From Glaciecola sp028401415 (lineage in GTDB: Bacteria; Pseudomonadota; Gammaproteobacteria; Enterobacterales; Alteromonadaceae): 64,000 nucleotides of DNA. A program made the position numbers and the translations under genes. Each line of letters opens with the position of its first letter. The first letter of the stretch is position 1. The notes below the pieces were generated by a model. That model saw nothing but the letters and a program-made list of their open reading frames with translations, did not search any database and was not told the origin of the DNA. Location: NCBI RefSeq assembly GCF_028401415.2, contig NZ_CP171821.2, positions 2,976,001 to 3,040,000 on the forward strand, in the 5' to 3' direction. Shown here in pieces: positions 34,204-43,561 of this stretch.

Positions 34204-36096
34204 TTAAGCGCTCTTTTTATACAGCATGCTGTGCTTTTTCAGATATACCAACAAAAGCGATATTGCTGCTGGCGTAACACCTGAAATTCTAGATGCCTTA
34301 CCAATGGTTTCAGGTCGTGCATCACTTAGTTTGGCAACCACTTCATTGGACAAACCTGATATTTTAGAATAATCAAAATCTAGCGGTAGCAGTGTATTCT
34401 CATGCCGTTTCGATTTTTCTATTTCATCGAGTTGACGTGAAATATAGCCAGCATACTTAATTTGTATTTCGACTTGTTCAGCTGCTTTCTCATCGGCTAA
34501 ACCAGGACCAATAGTGGGTATCTGCATCAGCTTTTGATATGACATTTCCGGTCGTCTGATTAGCTCTTCCAGAGAGTGCTCTTTGCTAACAGGATTTTTC
34601 AATATTTGATTAAGCGCGTCAGCAGACTCATGAGCTGGATGTATCCAGGCACTGGCTAATCGCTGCTTTTCTTGTTCGACTAAGGTCATTTTTGCTTCAA
34701 ACGCGGCGTATCTCGCATCATCCACTAAGCCTATTTTTCTACCTAGTTCTGTTAATCGTACATCTGCGTTGTCTTCGCGCAACAGTAGACGATACTCTGC
34801 ACGACTGGTAAACATGCGATAAGGCTCTTTTGTTCCCATTGTTGCTAAGTCGTCAATGAGTACGCCAATATAAGCTTGGTTGCGACTAAGCTCAAAGCTG
34901 TCCTTTTCTTGTACTTGCAGGGCAGCATTAGCACCAGCAATAAGCCCTTGCGCGCCAGCTTCTTCATAACCCGTTGTGCCATTGATTTGACCAGCAAAAA
35001 ACAGTCCTGCGATATATTTAGTTTCTAGGGTTTGCTTTAAATCGCGAGGGTCAAAAAAGTCATATTCAATAGCATACCCTGGGCGAATAATATGGGCATT
35101 TTCAAAGCCTTTAATGGATTGCACAAGCTGCATCTGTATATCAAACGGAAGGCTGGTTGAAATACCATTAGGGTACACTTCAACGCTGTTTAAACCTTCT
35201 GGCTCAACAAATATTTGATGCGAATCTTTATCAGCAAAGCGCATAATTTTGTCTTCAATAGACGGGCAATAGCGAGGTCCTACACCCTCAATGACGCCCG
35301 TATACATGGGCGAACGATCCAAACCCGAACGAATAATATCGTGGGTTTTTTCATTGGTATGCGTGATATAGCAAGGAATTTGCTGCGGATGGTCTTCAAC
35401 ATTCCCCATGAATGAAAACACTGGCAAAGGTGTATCACCCGCTTGTTCTTGCATCAGTGAATAATCAAGAGTGCGCGTATCTAGACGAGCAGGGGTACCG
35501 GTTTTAAGGCGTTCAACTCTAAAAGGCAATGCACGTAAGCGCTCAGCAAGCGCGATTGAGGGAGGATCGCCGGCACGACCTCCTTTGTAGTTTTCAAGAC
35601 CTATATGAATCGTCCCGCCCAAAAATGTCCCTACGGTTAATACAACGGTCTTTGCTTTAAACTTAAGTCCCATTTGTGTGACAACGCCGCATACTCGGTC
35701 ATTCTCAATAATTAAATCATCACACGACTGCTGAAATAAGCTTAAGTTTTCCTGTGACTCAAGCATTTTCCTAACTGCGATGCGATAAAGCGATCTGTCT
35801 GCCTGAGCCCGGGTAGCGCGCACGGCGGGGCCTTTGGATGAGTTGAGGGTTCGAAATTGAATACCAGCTTTATCTATGGCTTTCGCCATTGCCCCACCCA
35901 AAGCGTCTATTTCTTTTACAAGATGACCTTTACCAATGCCACCAATGGCGGGATTGCACGACATTTGACCTAAGGTTTCTATGCTATGAGTGAGCAATAG
36001 GGTCTTTGCGCCCATGCGTGCAGACGCTAGAGCAGCTTCGGTCCCGGCATGACCGCCGCCTATCACGATGACATCAAAGCTTTGCTGATAAAACAT
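34204..36096 (-). CDS. mnmG: tRNA U34 carboxymethylaminomethyl-modifying enzyme, FAD subunit
   Basis: 630 residues (E. coli 629). FAD-binding VIVIGGGHAGTEAALASARMG at the N-terminus, SCNPAIGGIGKGHLVKEIDALGG, and the C-terminal GidA-associated domain. Acts with MnmE (38.5-39.9 kb) on the tRNA wobble uridine. Leftward, beside an AT-rich region with DnaA boxes. Confidence 0.98.
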   Translation of the reverse strand: MFYQQSFDVIVIGGGHAGTEAALASARMGAKTLLLTHSIETLGQMSCNPAIGGIGKGHLVKEIDALGGAMAKAIDKAGIQFRTLNSSKGPAVRATRAQADRSLYRIAVRKMLESQENLSLFQQSCDDLIIENDRVCGVVTQMGLKFKAKTVVLTVGTFLGGTIHIGLENYKGGRAGDPPSIALAERLRALPFRVERLKTGTPARLDTRTLDYSLMQEQAGDTPLPVFSFMGNVEDHPQQIPCYITHTNEKTHDIIRSGLDRSPMYTGVIEGVGPRYCPSIEDKIMRFADKDSHQIFVEPEGLNSVEVYPNGISTSLPFDIQMQLVQSIKGFENAHIIRPGYAIEYDFFDPRDLKQTLETKYIAGLFFAGQINGTTGYEEAGAQGLIAGANAALQVQEKDSFELSRNQAYIGVLIDDLATMGTKEPYRMFTSRAEYRLLLREDNADVRLTELGRKIGLVDDARYAAFEAKMTLVEQEKQRLASAWIHPAHESADALNQILKNPVSKEHSLEELIRRPEMSYQKLMQIPTIGPGLADEKAAEQVEIQIKYAGYISRQLDEIEKSKRHENTLLPLDFDYSKISGLSNEVVAKLSDARPETIGKASRISGVTPAAISLLLVYLKKHSMLYKKSA

Positions 36097-36462
36097 TCAA
36101 ACACCATAGCATTTTTTAGGGGCGCGAATTATAAACGAGAATCTGTATTTTTTAAATGTTTAAAGTTTAAGCAGGGTTGATGCGTAAATTTGTTTGAACT
36201 TAATTAATATAAGTATCTATATAGTATATGTTTATTACTACTACTATTAAGCAGGGCTTAATCTGTGGAAAAGCCAATTATAATGATAAAAATCAATATT
36301 ATATGGCATTTTAAAGCTTGGGATATCTATACCCAAACTTGCTTACAATCTGGGTATAAACCCGCATTTTGTCCACAGGGTGAGTTTTGTTAAAATTCAT
36401 TCAGATCTTATTCGTCGTTGAATCACAGACTTATACCGAATTTATCCACAGTCAATACCTGT
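36097..36462. other. Candidate oriC-like region (mnmG-dnaC gap)
   Basis: 366 bp, AT-rich on the mnmG side. DnaA-box-like sites: TTATCCACA at 36442-36450, TTGTCCACA at 36369-36377, and TTTTCCACA (minus) at 36264-36272. There are also several dyads: TTAAGC-AGG-GCTTAA (36247-36261), TTGGG/CCCAA (36318-36336) and ATACCCA/TGGGTAT (36329-36357); the last two share bases and are mutually exclusive. AT-rich DNA beside mnmG with boxes further out mirrors the E. coli oriC layout, but GATC sites are few (one seen). Confidence 0.5.
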
Positions 36463-37293
36463 TCAAATTTCATTAGGTCGGTACTGATTTTTTTGTTGAT
36501 TAGAGCTTTCAGCCTGTCCGTTGCTAACGGATTTTCGTCGACTAGGACCTTGAAATCTTACTCGATACGTTTCGTATTCTTTAATTGACTCAAAACAGTA
36601 GCGGCCAAGCGCTTTTTCAAGCTCCGCTAAGTTATGATTGCTGATTAAAATACAATTTTTATTATTGGCGGCACGTTGCCGTAACAAGTTGCCAAGCCAG
36701 CTTTGCGCGCTTTTTTTCAATACCGTTTCGTTCACACAAACTTCATCCAAGATCAGCAAGTCTACATGGTGGAGCTGTTTGTTTATTTCGCGAAATTGCT
36801 GCGCTGCTTTATCGTCAGCTTGATAGTCGTAGGAAAAGAATCTCATTTCCAATAAAGTTTGCAGTTGCCGATATAAAACAGTGGTTTCAAATTGATTAAT
36901 AAGCTGGTGAGCAATTGCGCCGGCGATGTGAGATTTTCCGCGACCGTAATCACCATAAAACAGCATCATATGTGCACTGCTATTGCGCCAATTAGGATCT
37001 TGGTGAGCACCAATGAATGAGCGTGCAATACTTATGGCTTCTGATACATCTGGTGCATCTTCTACAAGACTATTGAAGGTCCAGTGAGGGTTTAGTTCCG
37101 ACTGCCCATGTAAAGTCTCGATACGTTTCTGTCTGGTTTGGCGCTGCAGCTGAGAAACATCAGCGTTTGCTAACACATCATATTGTTTACGTTGTTTTTG
37201 ATAGTCAAATTCTTCTGCATTAGCATTTAATGCGTCTATATCTTTGCCTAGTGCTTTGCCAATTTCGTTTAGTCTTTGTTCAAGCGTTTTCAT
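36463..37293 (-). CDS. dnaC: DnaC-like replicative helicase loader (AAA+ ATPase)
   Basis: 276 residues. Walker A is FYGDYGRGKSHIAGAIAH (Lys ~120), Walker B is VDLLILDEV (~178-186), with a sensor-type LISNHN further on. The N-terminal ~70 residues are charged and helical, as expected of the helicase-binding part of DnaC. It would deliver DnaB to the origin or to restarting forks. It lies 2 bp downstream of a DnaT-like gene, reproducing the dnaT-dnaC pair of enterobacteria but here beside an origin-type region. A general IstB/DnaC-like ATPase is the alternative. Confidence 0.85.
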   Translation of the reverse strand: MKTLEQRLNEIGKALGKDIDALNANAEEFDYQKQRKQYDVLANADVSQLQRQTRQKRIETLHGQSELNPHWTFNSLVEDAPDVSEAISIARSFIGAHQDPNWRNSSAHMMLFYGDYGRGKSHIAGAIAHQLINQFETTVLYRQLQTLLEMRFFSYDYQADDKAAQQFREINKQLHHVDLLILDEVCVNETVLKKSAQSWLGNLLRQRAANNKNCILISNHNLAELEKALGRYCFESIKEYETYRVRFQGPSRRKSVSNGQAESSNQQKNQYRPNEI

Positions 37294-37295
37294 GT

Positions 37296-38003
37296 TTATT
37301 CGCTATGGTTGTTTTTACTGTATTTGTCGACCAAGGCTTTAACGTTTTCGTCAAACTCAATGCCGGCTTCCACATCCACCCATTGATGACCCATCTTATT
37401 TTGCTCAGCGTTTGAACTTTGATGCATTCTGCGCCGCTTTAAATGTACCACAAATTTCTGAGCCCATTGGTACTCGGTAAATTGGACTTCGGGCCGGCCT
37501 AACCAGTATGCAATAAATTCACCTAGTTCATCGGCTGAGTATTCTTTAGTAATTAGGCCAGTTAACTCGCTAAGGGAGGTAAACAAGGCTAGCGATGGAC
37601 GCCAGTGTAGCGTCATTTTTTGATGATTTTGGTGAAAGCTATCATCTTCAATCAAGCTTGCTTCATCGTGGACTTTGTGGCCATCTTGCTTGTTTTGGGT
37701 AACAAGTTTAAGTATTGCCTGGTGCTTATTTAAAGAGCGTTCAAAACTGTGCGTTCCCGTGATTTCTATCAAACCTGCATCGTGTAACTCTTTAAAAAAA
37801 GCAGACAGCTCACGCCCCAAACTCACGGTTTTATGATGTTTATTTAAAAGTGAGAGTATTTCTTTGTTGTTAATAGTGACGTTTTCGCTGTTTTTGCCAA
37901 GCGTCTTTGAGACACTAAGCTGCGGGCGCAGATATAAACAGTAAATTACGCGAGCTTCGTTAGATAAATCTGTGCATAGCGCGTTTATCTCATCCGGTGT
38001 CAT
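37296..38003 (-). CDS. DnaT-like primosomal protein
   Basis: 235 residues. The C-terminal part (~135-190) reads WRPSLALFTSLSELTGLI, YSADELGEFIAYWLGRPEV, WAQKFVVHLKRRR, the signature of the DnaT C-terminal domain found in primosome-restart proteins. The N-terminal ~90 residues look like a winged-helix replication/MarR-like fold (ALCTDLSNEARVIYCLYLRP). Coupled to the DnaC-like gene, so the pair probably functions in helicase loading at stalled forks or the origin. Confidence 0.82.
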   Translation of the reverse strand: MTPDEINALCTDLSNEARVIYCLYLRPQLSVSKTLGKNSENVTINNKEILSLLNKHHKTVSLGRELSAFFKELHDAGLIEITGTHSFERSLNKHQAILKLVTQNKQDGHKVHDEASLIEDDSFHQNHQKMTLHWRPSLALFTSLSELTGLITKEYSADELGEFIAYWLGRPEVQFTEYQWAQKFVVHLKRRRMHQSSNAEQNKMGHQWVDVEAGIEFDENVKALVDKYSKNNHSE

Positions 38004-38024
38004 ATTAAAACCCGCAATGCTTTT

Positions 38025-38507
38025 TCATAAAGTAGCGAGAACCTTATTAAGATATAACAAAGCTTCGTCTTCAGGCACCGGGTGGTGCAAAACATCGATA
38101 TGGATGGGCGGGAGCAAAAGTGAGGCGCCTGATTTTGTGATGGTGTCCTGCATGGTGAGTGCACCTTGGCAAAAGGTGTCATAGCTACTGTCACCTAAAC
38201 CAATAACGGCAAATCGAGTTGAACTTAAATCTTTTAAGTGAAGCGCCGCCTCAAAATCTTGTATGTTGTCTGGCAAATCGCCCGCGCCATGCGTGGACGT
38301 AATCACTAGCAGGACGTTGTCGAAATTGATATCTGCTATTGCCGGTTGAAAATGAACGTTACAAACATGTCCAAGTTCATGGAGTTTATTTTCTACCGCA
38401 TCTGCAACGTATTCGCTTGCACCGAGTACGGAGCCCACAACAATCTCAAAGTATTGTGTATTTGGCTTGAGAGCTGATGTTGATTGACTAATAATTTGCT
38501 CTGTCAC
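38025..38507 (-). CDS. mioC: MioC-like flavodoxin
   Basis: 160 residues. FMN-binding flavodoxin fold: VVGSVLGASEYVAD (phosphate loop), ITSTHGAGDLPDN and VIGLGDSSYDTFCQGA. E. coli MioC is 147 residues and begins near ...ITLISGS; here there is a short N-terminal extension. In E. coli mioC flanks oriC and is needed for biotin synthase in vitro. Here dnaT-dnaC separate it from mnmG. Confidence 0.9.
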   Translation of the reverse strand: MTEQIISQSTSALKPNTQYFEIVVGSVLGASEYVADAVENKLHELGHVCNVHFQPAIADINFDNVLLVITSTHGAGDLPDNIQDFEAALHLKDLSSTRFAVIGLGDSSYDTFCQGALTMQDTITKSGASLLLPPIHIDVLHHPVPEDEALLYLNKVLATL

Positions 38508-38552
38508 GCACGTTTCTACCTATTGTTGATTGACGATTTTGACTTGTTCGCT

Positions 38553-39923
38553 CTACTTGCCGATGCAAAAAGAAGAAAAGATTTTACCGAGTAAGTCGTC
38601 AGAGGTAAATTCTCCGGTTATTTCATTTAGATATTGCTGGGCAATTCTAAGCTCTTCAGCCAGTAATTCACCTGCCATGTGTCCTTCTAACTGTGCTTTG
38701 CCTTGTTGAATATGTTCATCAGCTGCTAATAGTGCGTTGATATGACGCTGACGAGCAATTACCTGATCCTCGCCTGCATGCTCAAATCCCATGCAGTCTT
38801 TTAAGTGTGATTTTAGTGCGTCAATACCCAGATGGTTTTTCGCCGATAAATGGATCACCGGGTAATTATCTACCTTACTAATCCCAGGTGATTCACCGCT
38901 TAAATCACACTTGTTTTTGATGATGCTGAGCCCTAAATCTGACGGTAAGCGATCAAAAAATTCTGGCCATAGGTCGTGTACACTATTTGAAGAATGGTCT
39001 TGTTCCTGGCTAGCATCAATCATGTACAGTACGCGATCGGCCCGTTCAATTTCTTGCCATGCGCGCTGTATCCCAATTTGTTCCACTTTGTCTTCACTCT
39101 CCCGAAGGCCAGCGGTATCTATTATATGCAGCGGCATCCCGTCAATGTGAATATGTTCTTTCAAAACGTCACGAGTGGTGCCAGCAATATCGGTAACGAT
39201 GGCAGAGTCTTTGCCCGATAGCGCATTCATCAAGCTGGATTTTCCAGCATTGGGTTTGCCGACAATCACAACATGCATACCGTCGCGCAGTAATGAGCCT
39301 TGTTTGGCTTGTTGCTTTATTTTATTGAGCTGGCTAACGATTTCTTGTAAATAACTCTGCACTTTGCCGTCGGCAAGAAAATCGATTTCTTCTTCTGGGA
39401 AGTCAATCGCGGCTTCAACATACATGCGAAGGTGAATAACTTCATCGACCAAGCGATGGATCTGTTTTGAAAACTCGCCCTGTAGGCTTTTTACTGCACT
39501 TTTCGCCGCTTGCACAGAAGAAGCGGAAATCAAATCTGCAATGGCTTCAGCTTGCGTCAAATCCATTTTATTATTTAAAAAAGCTTGTTCGCTGAATTCG
39601 CCTGGTCTTGCGAGTCTTACTGCACCGGTGGCTAAACATGCTTCGAGTAACAACTGCATCACGACTTGCCCGCCGTGACCCTGAAGCTCCAACACATCTT
39701 CGCCGGTAAAGGAGTGTGGATTAGGAAAAAAAAGCGCGATCCCTTGGTCAATTACCGTACCGTCCTTCGCTTTAAAGGCTTGATAAACTGCTTGGCGCGG
39801 GGCAGGGCATGCGCCTAAAAGCGCAGCAGCAACGTCTTTTGAGCGCGGACCTGATACTCGTATAATGCCGACACCGCCTCGTCCAACTGCGCTGGCTTGA
39901 GCAACAATCGTGTCGTGTTGCAA
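38553..39923 (-). CDS. mnmE: tRNA-modifying GTPase MnmE
   Basis: 456 residues (E. coli 454). N-terminal DTIVAQASAVGRGGVGIIRVSG, G1 VGKPNAGKSSLMNALSG, GTTRD, DTAGLRES and NKCD G motifs, and the C-terminal CIGK with the catalytic Cys. Partner of MnmG in wobble-uridine modification. The start codon is TTG at 39923, four bases after the yajQ stop. Confidence 0.97.
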   Translation of the reverse strand: MQHDTIVAQASAVGRGGVGIIRVSGPRSKDVAAALLGACPAPRQAVYQAFKAKDGTVIDQGIALFFPNPHSFTGEDVLELQGHGGQVVMQLLLEACLATGAVRLARPGEFSEQAFLNNKMDLTQAEAIADLISASSVQAAKSAVKSLQGEFSKQIHRLVDEVIHLRMYVEAAIDFPEEEIDFLADGKVQSYLQEIVSQLNKIKQQAKQGSLLRDGMHVVIVGKPNAGKSSLMNALSGKDSAIVTDIAGTTRDVLKEHIHIDGMPLHIIDTAGLRESEDKVEQIGIQRAWQEIERADRVLYMIDASQEQDHSSNSVHDLWPEFFDRLPSDLGLSIIKNKCDLSGESPGISKVDNYPVIHLSAKNHLGIDALKSHLKDCMGFEHAGEDQVIARQRHINALLAADEHIQQGKAQLEGHMAGELLAEELRIAQQYLNEITGEFTSDDLLGKIFSSFCIGK

Positions 39924-39926
39924 TCG

Positions 39927-40409
39927 TTAGTCTCTGAAGTTTGTAAATTGAATAGGCTGAGGTAAGTCCTCAGCTTTCAGCATGGCCATCACGCTTTGCA
40001 AATCATCGCGTTTTTTGCCGGTGACGCGCAATTGATCGCCCTGGATTGCCGTTTGCACTTTAAGCTTTTTTTCTTTTATCAGCTTGACCATGCGTTTGCC
40101 CAGTTCTTGATCGATGCCTTGTTTAAAATCAATCACTTGTTTATGCGTTTTGCCCGACCGTTGAATGGCTTGAACATTCATTGCGCGCGTGTCTACATTG
40201 CGTTTAGAGCAGGCATTTCTGAGCATGTCCTGCATTTGTTTTAGCTGAAAGTCACCTTCTGCAGACATGACCACTGTTTCATCTTTATACTCAAACGAAG
40301 CATTGACGCCTCTGAAATCAAAGCGCGTCGAAAGTTCTCTATTCGCGTTGTCAACAGCGTTGCTGATATCAACGGTATTTAACTCAGATACAACATCAAA
40401 AGAAGGCAT
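39927..40409 (-). CDS. yajQ: YajQ-family nucleotide-binding protein
   Basis: 160 residues (E. coli 163). MPSFDVVSELNTVDISNAVDNANRELSTRFDF at the start and LRVTGKKRDDLQSVMAMLK near the end match YajQ, a UPF0234 protein with two ferredoxin-like domains that binds nucleotides and, in some bacteria, cyclic di-GMP. Good TAGGAG. Its place between mnmE and yidC is not the enterobacterial arrangement. Confidence 0.95.
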   Translation of the reverse strand: MPSFDVVSELNTVDISNAVDNANRELSTRFDFRGVNASFEYKDETVVMSAEGDFQLKQMQDMLRNACSKRNVDTRAMNVQAIQRSGKTHKQVIDFKQGIDQELGKRMVKLIKEKKLKVQTAIQGDQLRVTGKKRDDLQSVMAMLKAEDLPQPIQFTNFRD

Positions 40410-40464
40410 ACTGTTCTCCTAAAACCAATAGTAGGTCATATATTTTACTATTCGTTGAATAAGA

Positions 40465-42159
40465 CTACTTAGACTTAATTCCGCGCTTTTCCATAGATGC
40501 GTAAATAATTTTCGCTTGCACCAGCGTGACCAGATTGGAAATCAACCAATACAGCACCAATCCTGCTGGGAAGAAGAAAAAGAATATACTCATTGCCACA
40601 GGCATATACTGGAGCAGTTTCTGCTGGAGCGGATCTTGGATAGTCATAGGTTGTAAGCGTTGCAACAAAAACATACTTGCGCCAGTAAGAATAGGAAGCA
40701 CAAAGAAAGGATCCGGTACTGATAAGTCGTTTATCCATAAAACAAAGGGTGCGTGGCGTAATTCAACACTTTCCAATAATACCCAATATAGCGCTAGGAA
40801 AATTGGCATTTGCAGCAAAAGAGGGAAACAACCACCCATAGGGTTGACCTTCTCTTTTTTATACATTTCCATCATAGCTTGCGACATTTTCTGCTTGTCT
40901 TCACCGTAACGGTCTTTCAATTGCTGCATTTTAGGCGCTAAATTGCGCATTTTTGCCATCGATTCATATTGCTTTTTGGTTAGCCAGTACATGGCCCCTT
41001 TTACAATGAGTGTAATGACGATGATGGCAACACCCCAATTGATTACAAAAGACTGAATCAGTTTTAGTAGGTCAAATAACGGTTGTGCTAACCACCATAA
41101 AAAGCCGTAATCGACCGTTAAATCTAATCCTTTGGCAAGTTGAGCAAGCGTCGCTTGATCTTTTGGTCCCATATAGAGTTCTGAGGCTATCGTTTGCGTT
41201 TCGCCACTATTGATTAACGTAGTCTCACCAAGGTAACCAACAATCGCAGTATTTTGCAGAATACGAGAATAGACGGTATTTGTTTGTTCTTGTGGCGGCA
41301 CCCAAGCAGAAACAAAATAGTGTTCGAGCATACCGACCCATCCGCCAATAGTGGCAATTCTTAGTGCTTCATCTTCAATGTCACCAAAGGGCAGTTTCTC
41401 ATATTGATCTTCTTGTGTGCCATAAGCAGCGCCCCTGAAAGTAGGCATAAACATTGAGCCGCCGCTTTGCTCATTCAGCGTTTGCTTAAGCTGTGCAAAC
41501 TGCTGCATTTGCAAGGCATTGCTTGTATTATTTTCGATGTCAAATTCAACGGTGGCGGTATGGCTGTTGCTGTCAAATATAAAGGTTTTGGTAACTTTGA
41601 GGCCTTCCGCCGATTGCCATGTTAATGGCACTCGCAGTTGATTTTGTCCATCCATCGCAAAGGTCTCTGCGCTTGCGATATACTGTGGTCTGCCTGCGGT
41701 GTCAGGCCCATCTTTTCCAACCAGCCCGCTTTGGGCGACGTACAAAGTTGCGTCTTGTGGGCTTAACAGCTGATATGAATCGTCTGCCCCTAAGGTAACA
41801 GGAAATTTAATCAGGTCGGCTTGTACAACATCACCCCCTACCAAATCAATAGTGACGTGCAGCGTGTCGGTAGTGATGTCTATATACCGAGATGAGTTAA
41901 GCGCGGCAGCAACAGGTGCAGCAATGACTTGATTGTCTTGAATGTCAGTAGGTACATCAAGAGAAGGCGAAGATGTTTCGATGGAAGTCGCGGTAGGTAT
42001 ACTCGAAGGGATGCCCTGACTCGCTTGATTATCTAAAGTTTGCGTTGCACTTACCGGCGCTTGAACGGGCTGCGGTGCGTTGGCTTCTTGGTATTCTATC
42101 CATAGTAAAAAGCTGACTAGCAATAAACCAATAATCAGGATACTTCTTTGCGATTCCAT
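40465..42159 (-). CDS. yidC: Membrane protein insertase YidC
   Basis: 564 residues (E. coli 548). N-terminal membrane helix (LIIGLLLVSFLLWIEYQ), a large periplasmic beta domain, then the five-helix insertase core with VNWGVAIIVITLIVKGAMYWLTKKQYESMAKM and MGGCFPLLLQMPIFLALYWVLLESVELR; the conserved groove Arg is not assigned individually here. Inserts membrane proteins with or without SecYEG. Part of the rpmH-rnpA-yidD-yidC cluster. Confidence 0.97.
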   Translation of the reverse strand: MESQRSILIIGLLLVSFLLWIEYQEANAPQPVQAPVSATQTLDNQASQGIPSSIPTATSIETSSPSLDVPTDIQDNQVIAAPVAAALNSSRYIDITTDTLHVTIDLVGGDVVQADLIKFPVTLGADDSYQLLSPQDATLYVAQSGLVGKDGPDTAGRPQYIASAETFAMDGQNQLRVPLTWQSAEGLKVTKTFIFDSNSHTATVEFDIENNTSNALQMQQFAQLKQTLNEQSGGSMFMPTFRGAAYGTQEDQYEKLPFGDIEDEALRIATIGGWVGMLEHYFVSAWVPPQEQTNTVYSRILQNTAIVGYLGETTLINSGETQTIASELYMGPKDQATLAQLAKGLDLTVDYGFLWWLAQPLFDLLKLIQSFVINWGVAIIVITLIVKGAMYWLTKKQYESMAKMRNLAPKMQQLKDRYGEDKQKMSQAMMEMYKKEKVNPMGGCFPLLLQMPIFLALYWVLLESVELRHAPFVLWINDLSVPDPFFVLPILTGASMFLLQRLQPMTIQDPLQQKLLQYMPVAMSIFFFFFPAGLVLYWLISNLVTLVQAKIIYASMEKRGIKSK

Positions 42160-42166
42160 AAATCTC

Positions 42167-42547
42167 TCATCTATCCAATGTTAATTTTTGTTGTGTTTGC
42201 CGCTTTGATGTACTTTGCTGCTCATTGCTCTGAATTATGTCAGGAGCGAGCTGTTGAGTATGTTCAATACCCGCATGGTTGTTCTTGGGTTCAGGCACAT
42301 AATCGAAGCCACCCGGATGTAGAGGATGACATTTCACAATTCGTTTCATGGTAAGCATAGTGCCGCGCATTAAACCATGTGTAGTTAAGGCTTGGCGAGC
42401 ATAACATGAGCAAGAAGGGTGAAAACGACAGTTCTGTCCGAGCAAAGGCGACATATAGCTACGATAAAAATCGATGGCGCCAATGAACGGCTTGCTGAGG
42501 ACGCCGTTCATGGTGGTTGCTGTCTTTGTCGGTAACTTCACTGACAT
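42167..42547 (-). CDS. yidD: Membrane protein insertion efficiency factor YidD
   Basis: 126 residues. The conserved core is IDFYRSYMSPLLGQNCRFHPSCSCYARQALTTHG with three Cys, then CHPLHPGGFDYVP. Longer than E. coli YidD (85) because of a polar C-terminal tail (QQLAPDIIQSNEQQSTSKRQ). The ATG at 42547 overlaps the rnpA 3' end; an internal ATG at 42511 would give a more standard N-terminus but has no ribosome site. Confidence 0.93.
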   Translation of the reverse strand: MSVKLPTKTATTMNGVLSKPFIGAIDFYRSYMSPLLGQNCRFHPSCSCYARQALTTHGLMRGTMLTMKRIVKCHPLHPGGFDYVPEPKNNHAGIEHTQQLAPDIIQSNEQQSTSKRQTQQKLTLDR

Positions 42548-42897
42548 CGTTGTTTCATTCTTTTCCAAAGTGATGATAACTGTTTATGCAAAGCTGCATT
42601 GCTTAAATCAGCAACACCATGCTTGGCGATGACAATAATATCAATATTCGGGAAAGCATGCGCATTTAATCGAAAGCTTTCGCGGATGCATCGTTTGATA
42701 CGGTTGCGTTGAACCGCCAACTTTACCTTCTTCTTCGGTACGGTGATACCCAATCGTGCTCTACCGCAATCGTTGAATCGCGCTAAAATAGTTATTGTAG
42801 GGGAACCAGCAGGAATAGCTTTGGAAAATACAAACGAAAACTGCGAGGGAGCCAACAAACGTGACTCCCTCGAAAATGTTTTGGGAATTTGACTCAC
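42538..42897 (-). CDS. rnpA: Ribonuclease P protein component
   Basis: 119 residues. RESRLLAPSQFSFVF start, GRARLGITVPKKKVKLAVQRNRIKRCIRESFR signature (RNR motif) for binding the P RNA and pre-tRNA leader. Start codon is GTG at 42897. Overlaps yidD. Confidence 0.96.
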   Translation of the reverse strand: MSQIPKTFSRESRLLAPSQFSFVFSKAIPAGSPTITILARFNDCGRARLGITVPKKKVKLAVQRNRIKRCIRESFRLNAHAFPNIDIIVIAKHGVADLSNAALHKQLSSLWKRMKQRCQ

Positions 42898-42945
42898 GAT
42901 GGGTGAGTATTACAGTGTTAAACGCTAAATGCTCTAGGCAAAGCC

Positions 42946-43080
42946 TTATGCAGAGAGACGTTTTCTGCCTTTTGCTCTGCGGTTCGCTAATACTTTACGA
43001 CCGTTTTTAGTGGCCATGCGAGCACGGAAACCGTGAGAACGCTTACGCTTTAAATTACTGGGTTGAAAAGTTCTTTTCAT
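42946..43080 (-). CDS. rpmH: 50S ribosomal protein L34
   Basis: 44 residues, very basic. It reads MKRTFQPSNLKRKRSHGFR at the start and ends GRKRLSA, the standard L34 sequence. Upstream of rnpA; the region before it is the best origin candidate. Confidence 0.98.
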   Translation of the reverse strand: MKRTFQPSNLKRKRSHGFRARMATKNGRKVLANRRAKGRKRLSA

Positions 43081-43334
43081 GACCTGCTCTCGATAAAAAG
43101 TTTAATATTAGGACGGATTTTACGCTTTACATTTACTCTGTTGCCGTTGCAAAGCTACCTCACCTGTTTTCTAGGGACGCGAATAGTAGTGATCTAGCGC
43201 ATTAAAGTCAAGGATATTACTGGAAAATATTGAAGCTTTAGTCGCAAAAAAGTGAGTGAACACGGTTGCACGCATTTTAACCTGAGTTGATGTCGCGCTT
43301 TAAAATATCCACAGGCAGGGTAATTTACCACATA

Positions 43335-43343
43335 TTATCCACA
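43335..43343 (+). promoter_or_regulatory. DnaA box
   Basis: Perfect TTATCCACA consensus in the rpmH-dnaA gap, 22 bp from a one-mismatch box (43305-43313). Confidence 0.8.
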
Positions 43344-43552
43344 GAATGACAATAAACTTGCTTTTAGGGAATGCTATTGGAAAACTTTTTCGCGTACTGA
43401 TTTTTGGCGAAAGTATTGCTCATAATTTTATAAATGTATTTCAGCTTTCTTTATATAAATTAATAATATATCGTCTATTCAGGATCTTAAGATTGATTTA
43501 TTGCTTTTCTTAAAGTATCCGCTGATTTACGTAATATTTTGTACAAATTTGC

Positions 43553-43561
43553 TGTGGATAA
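43553..43561 (-). promoter_or_regulatory. DnaA box near the dnaA start
   Basis: Perfect consensus on the minus strand (TGTGGATAA on plus), 83 bp before the dnaA start codon. May serve origin function or dnaA autorepression. Confidence 0.8.
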
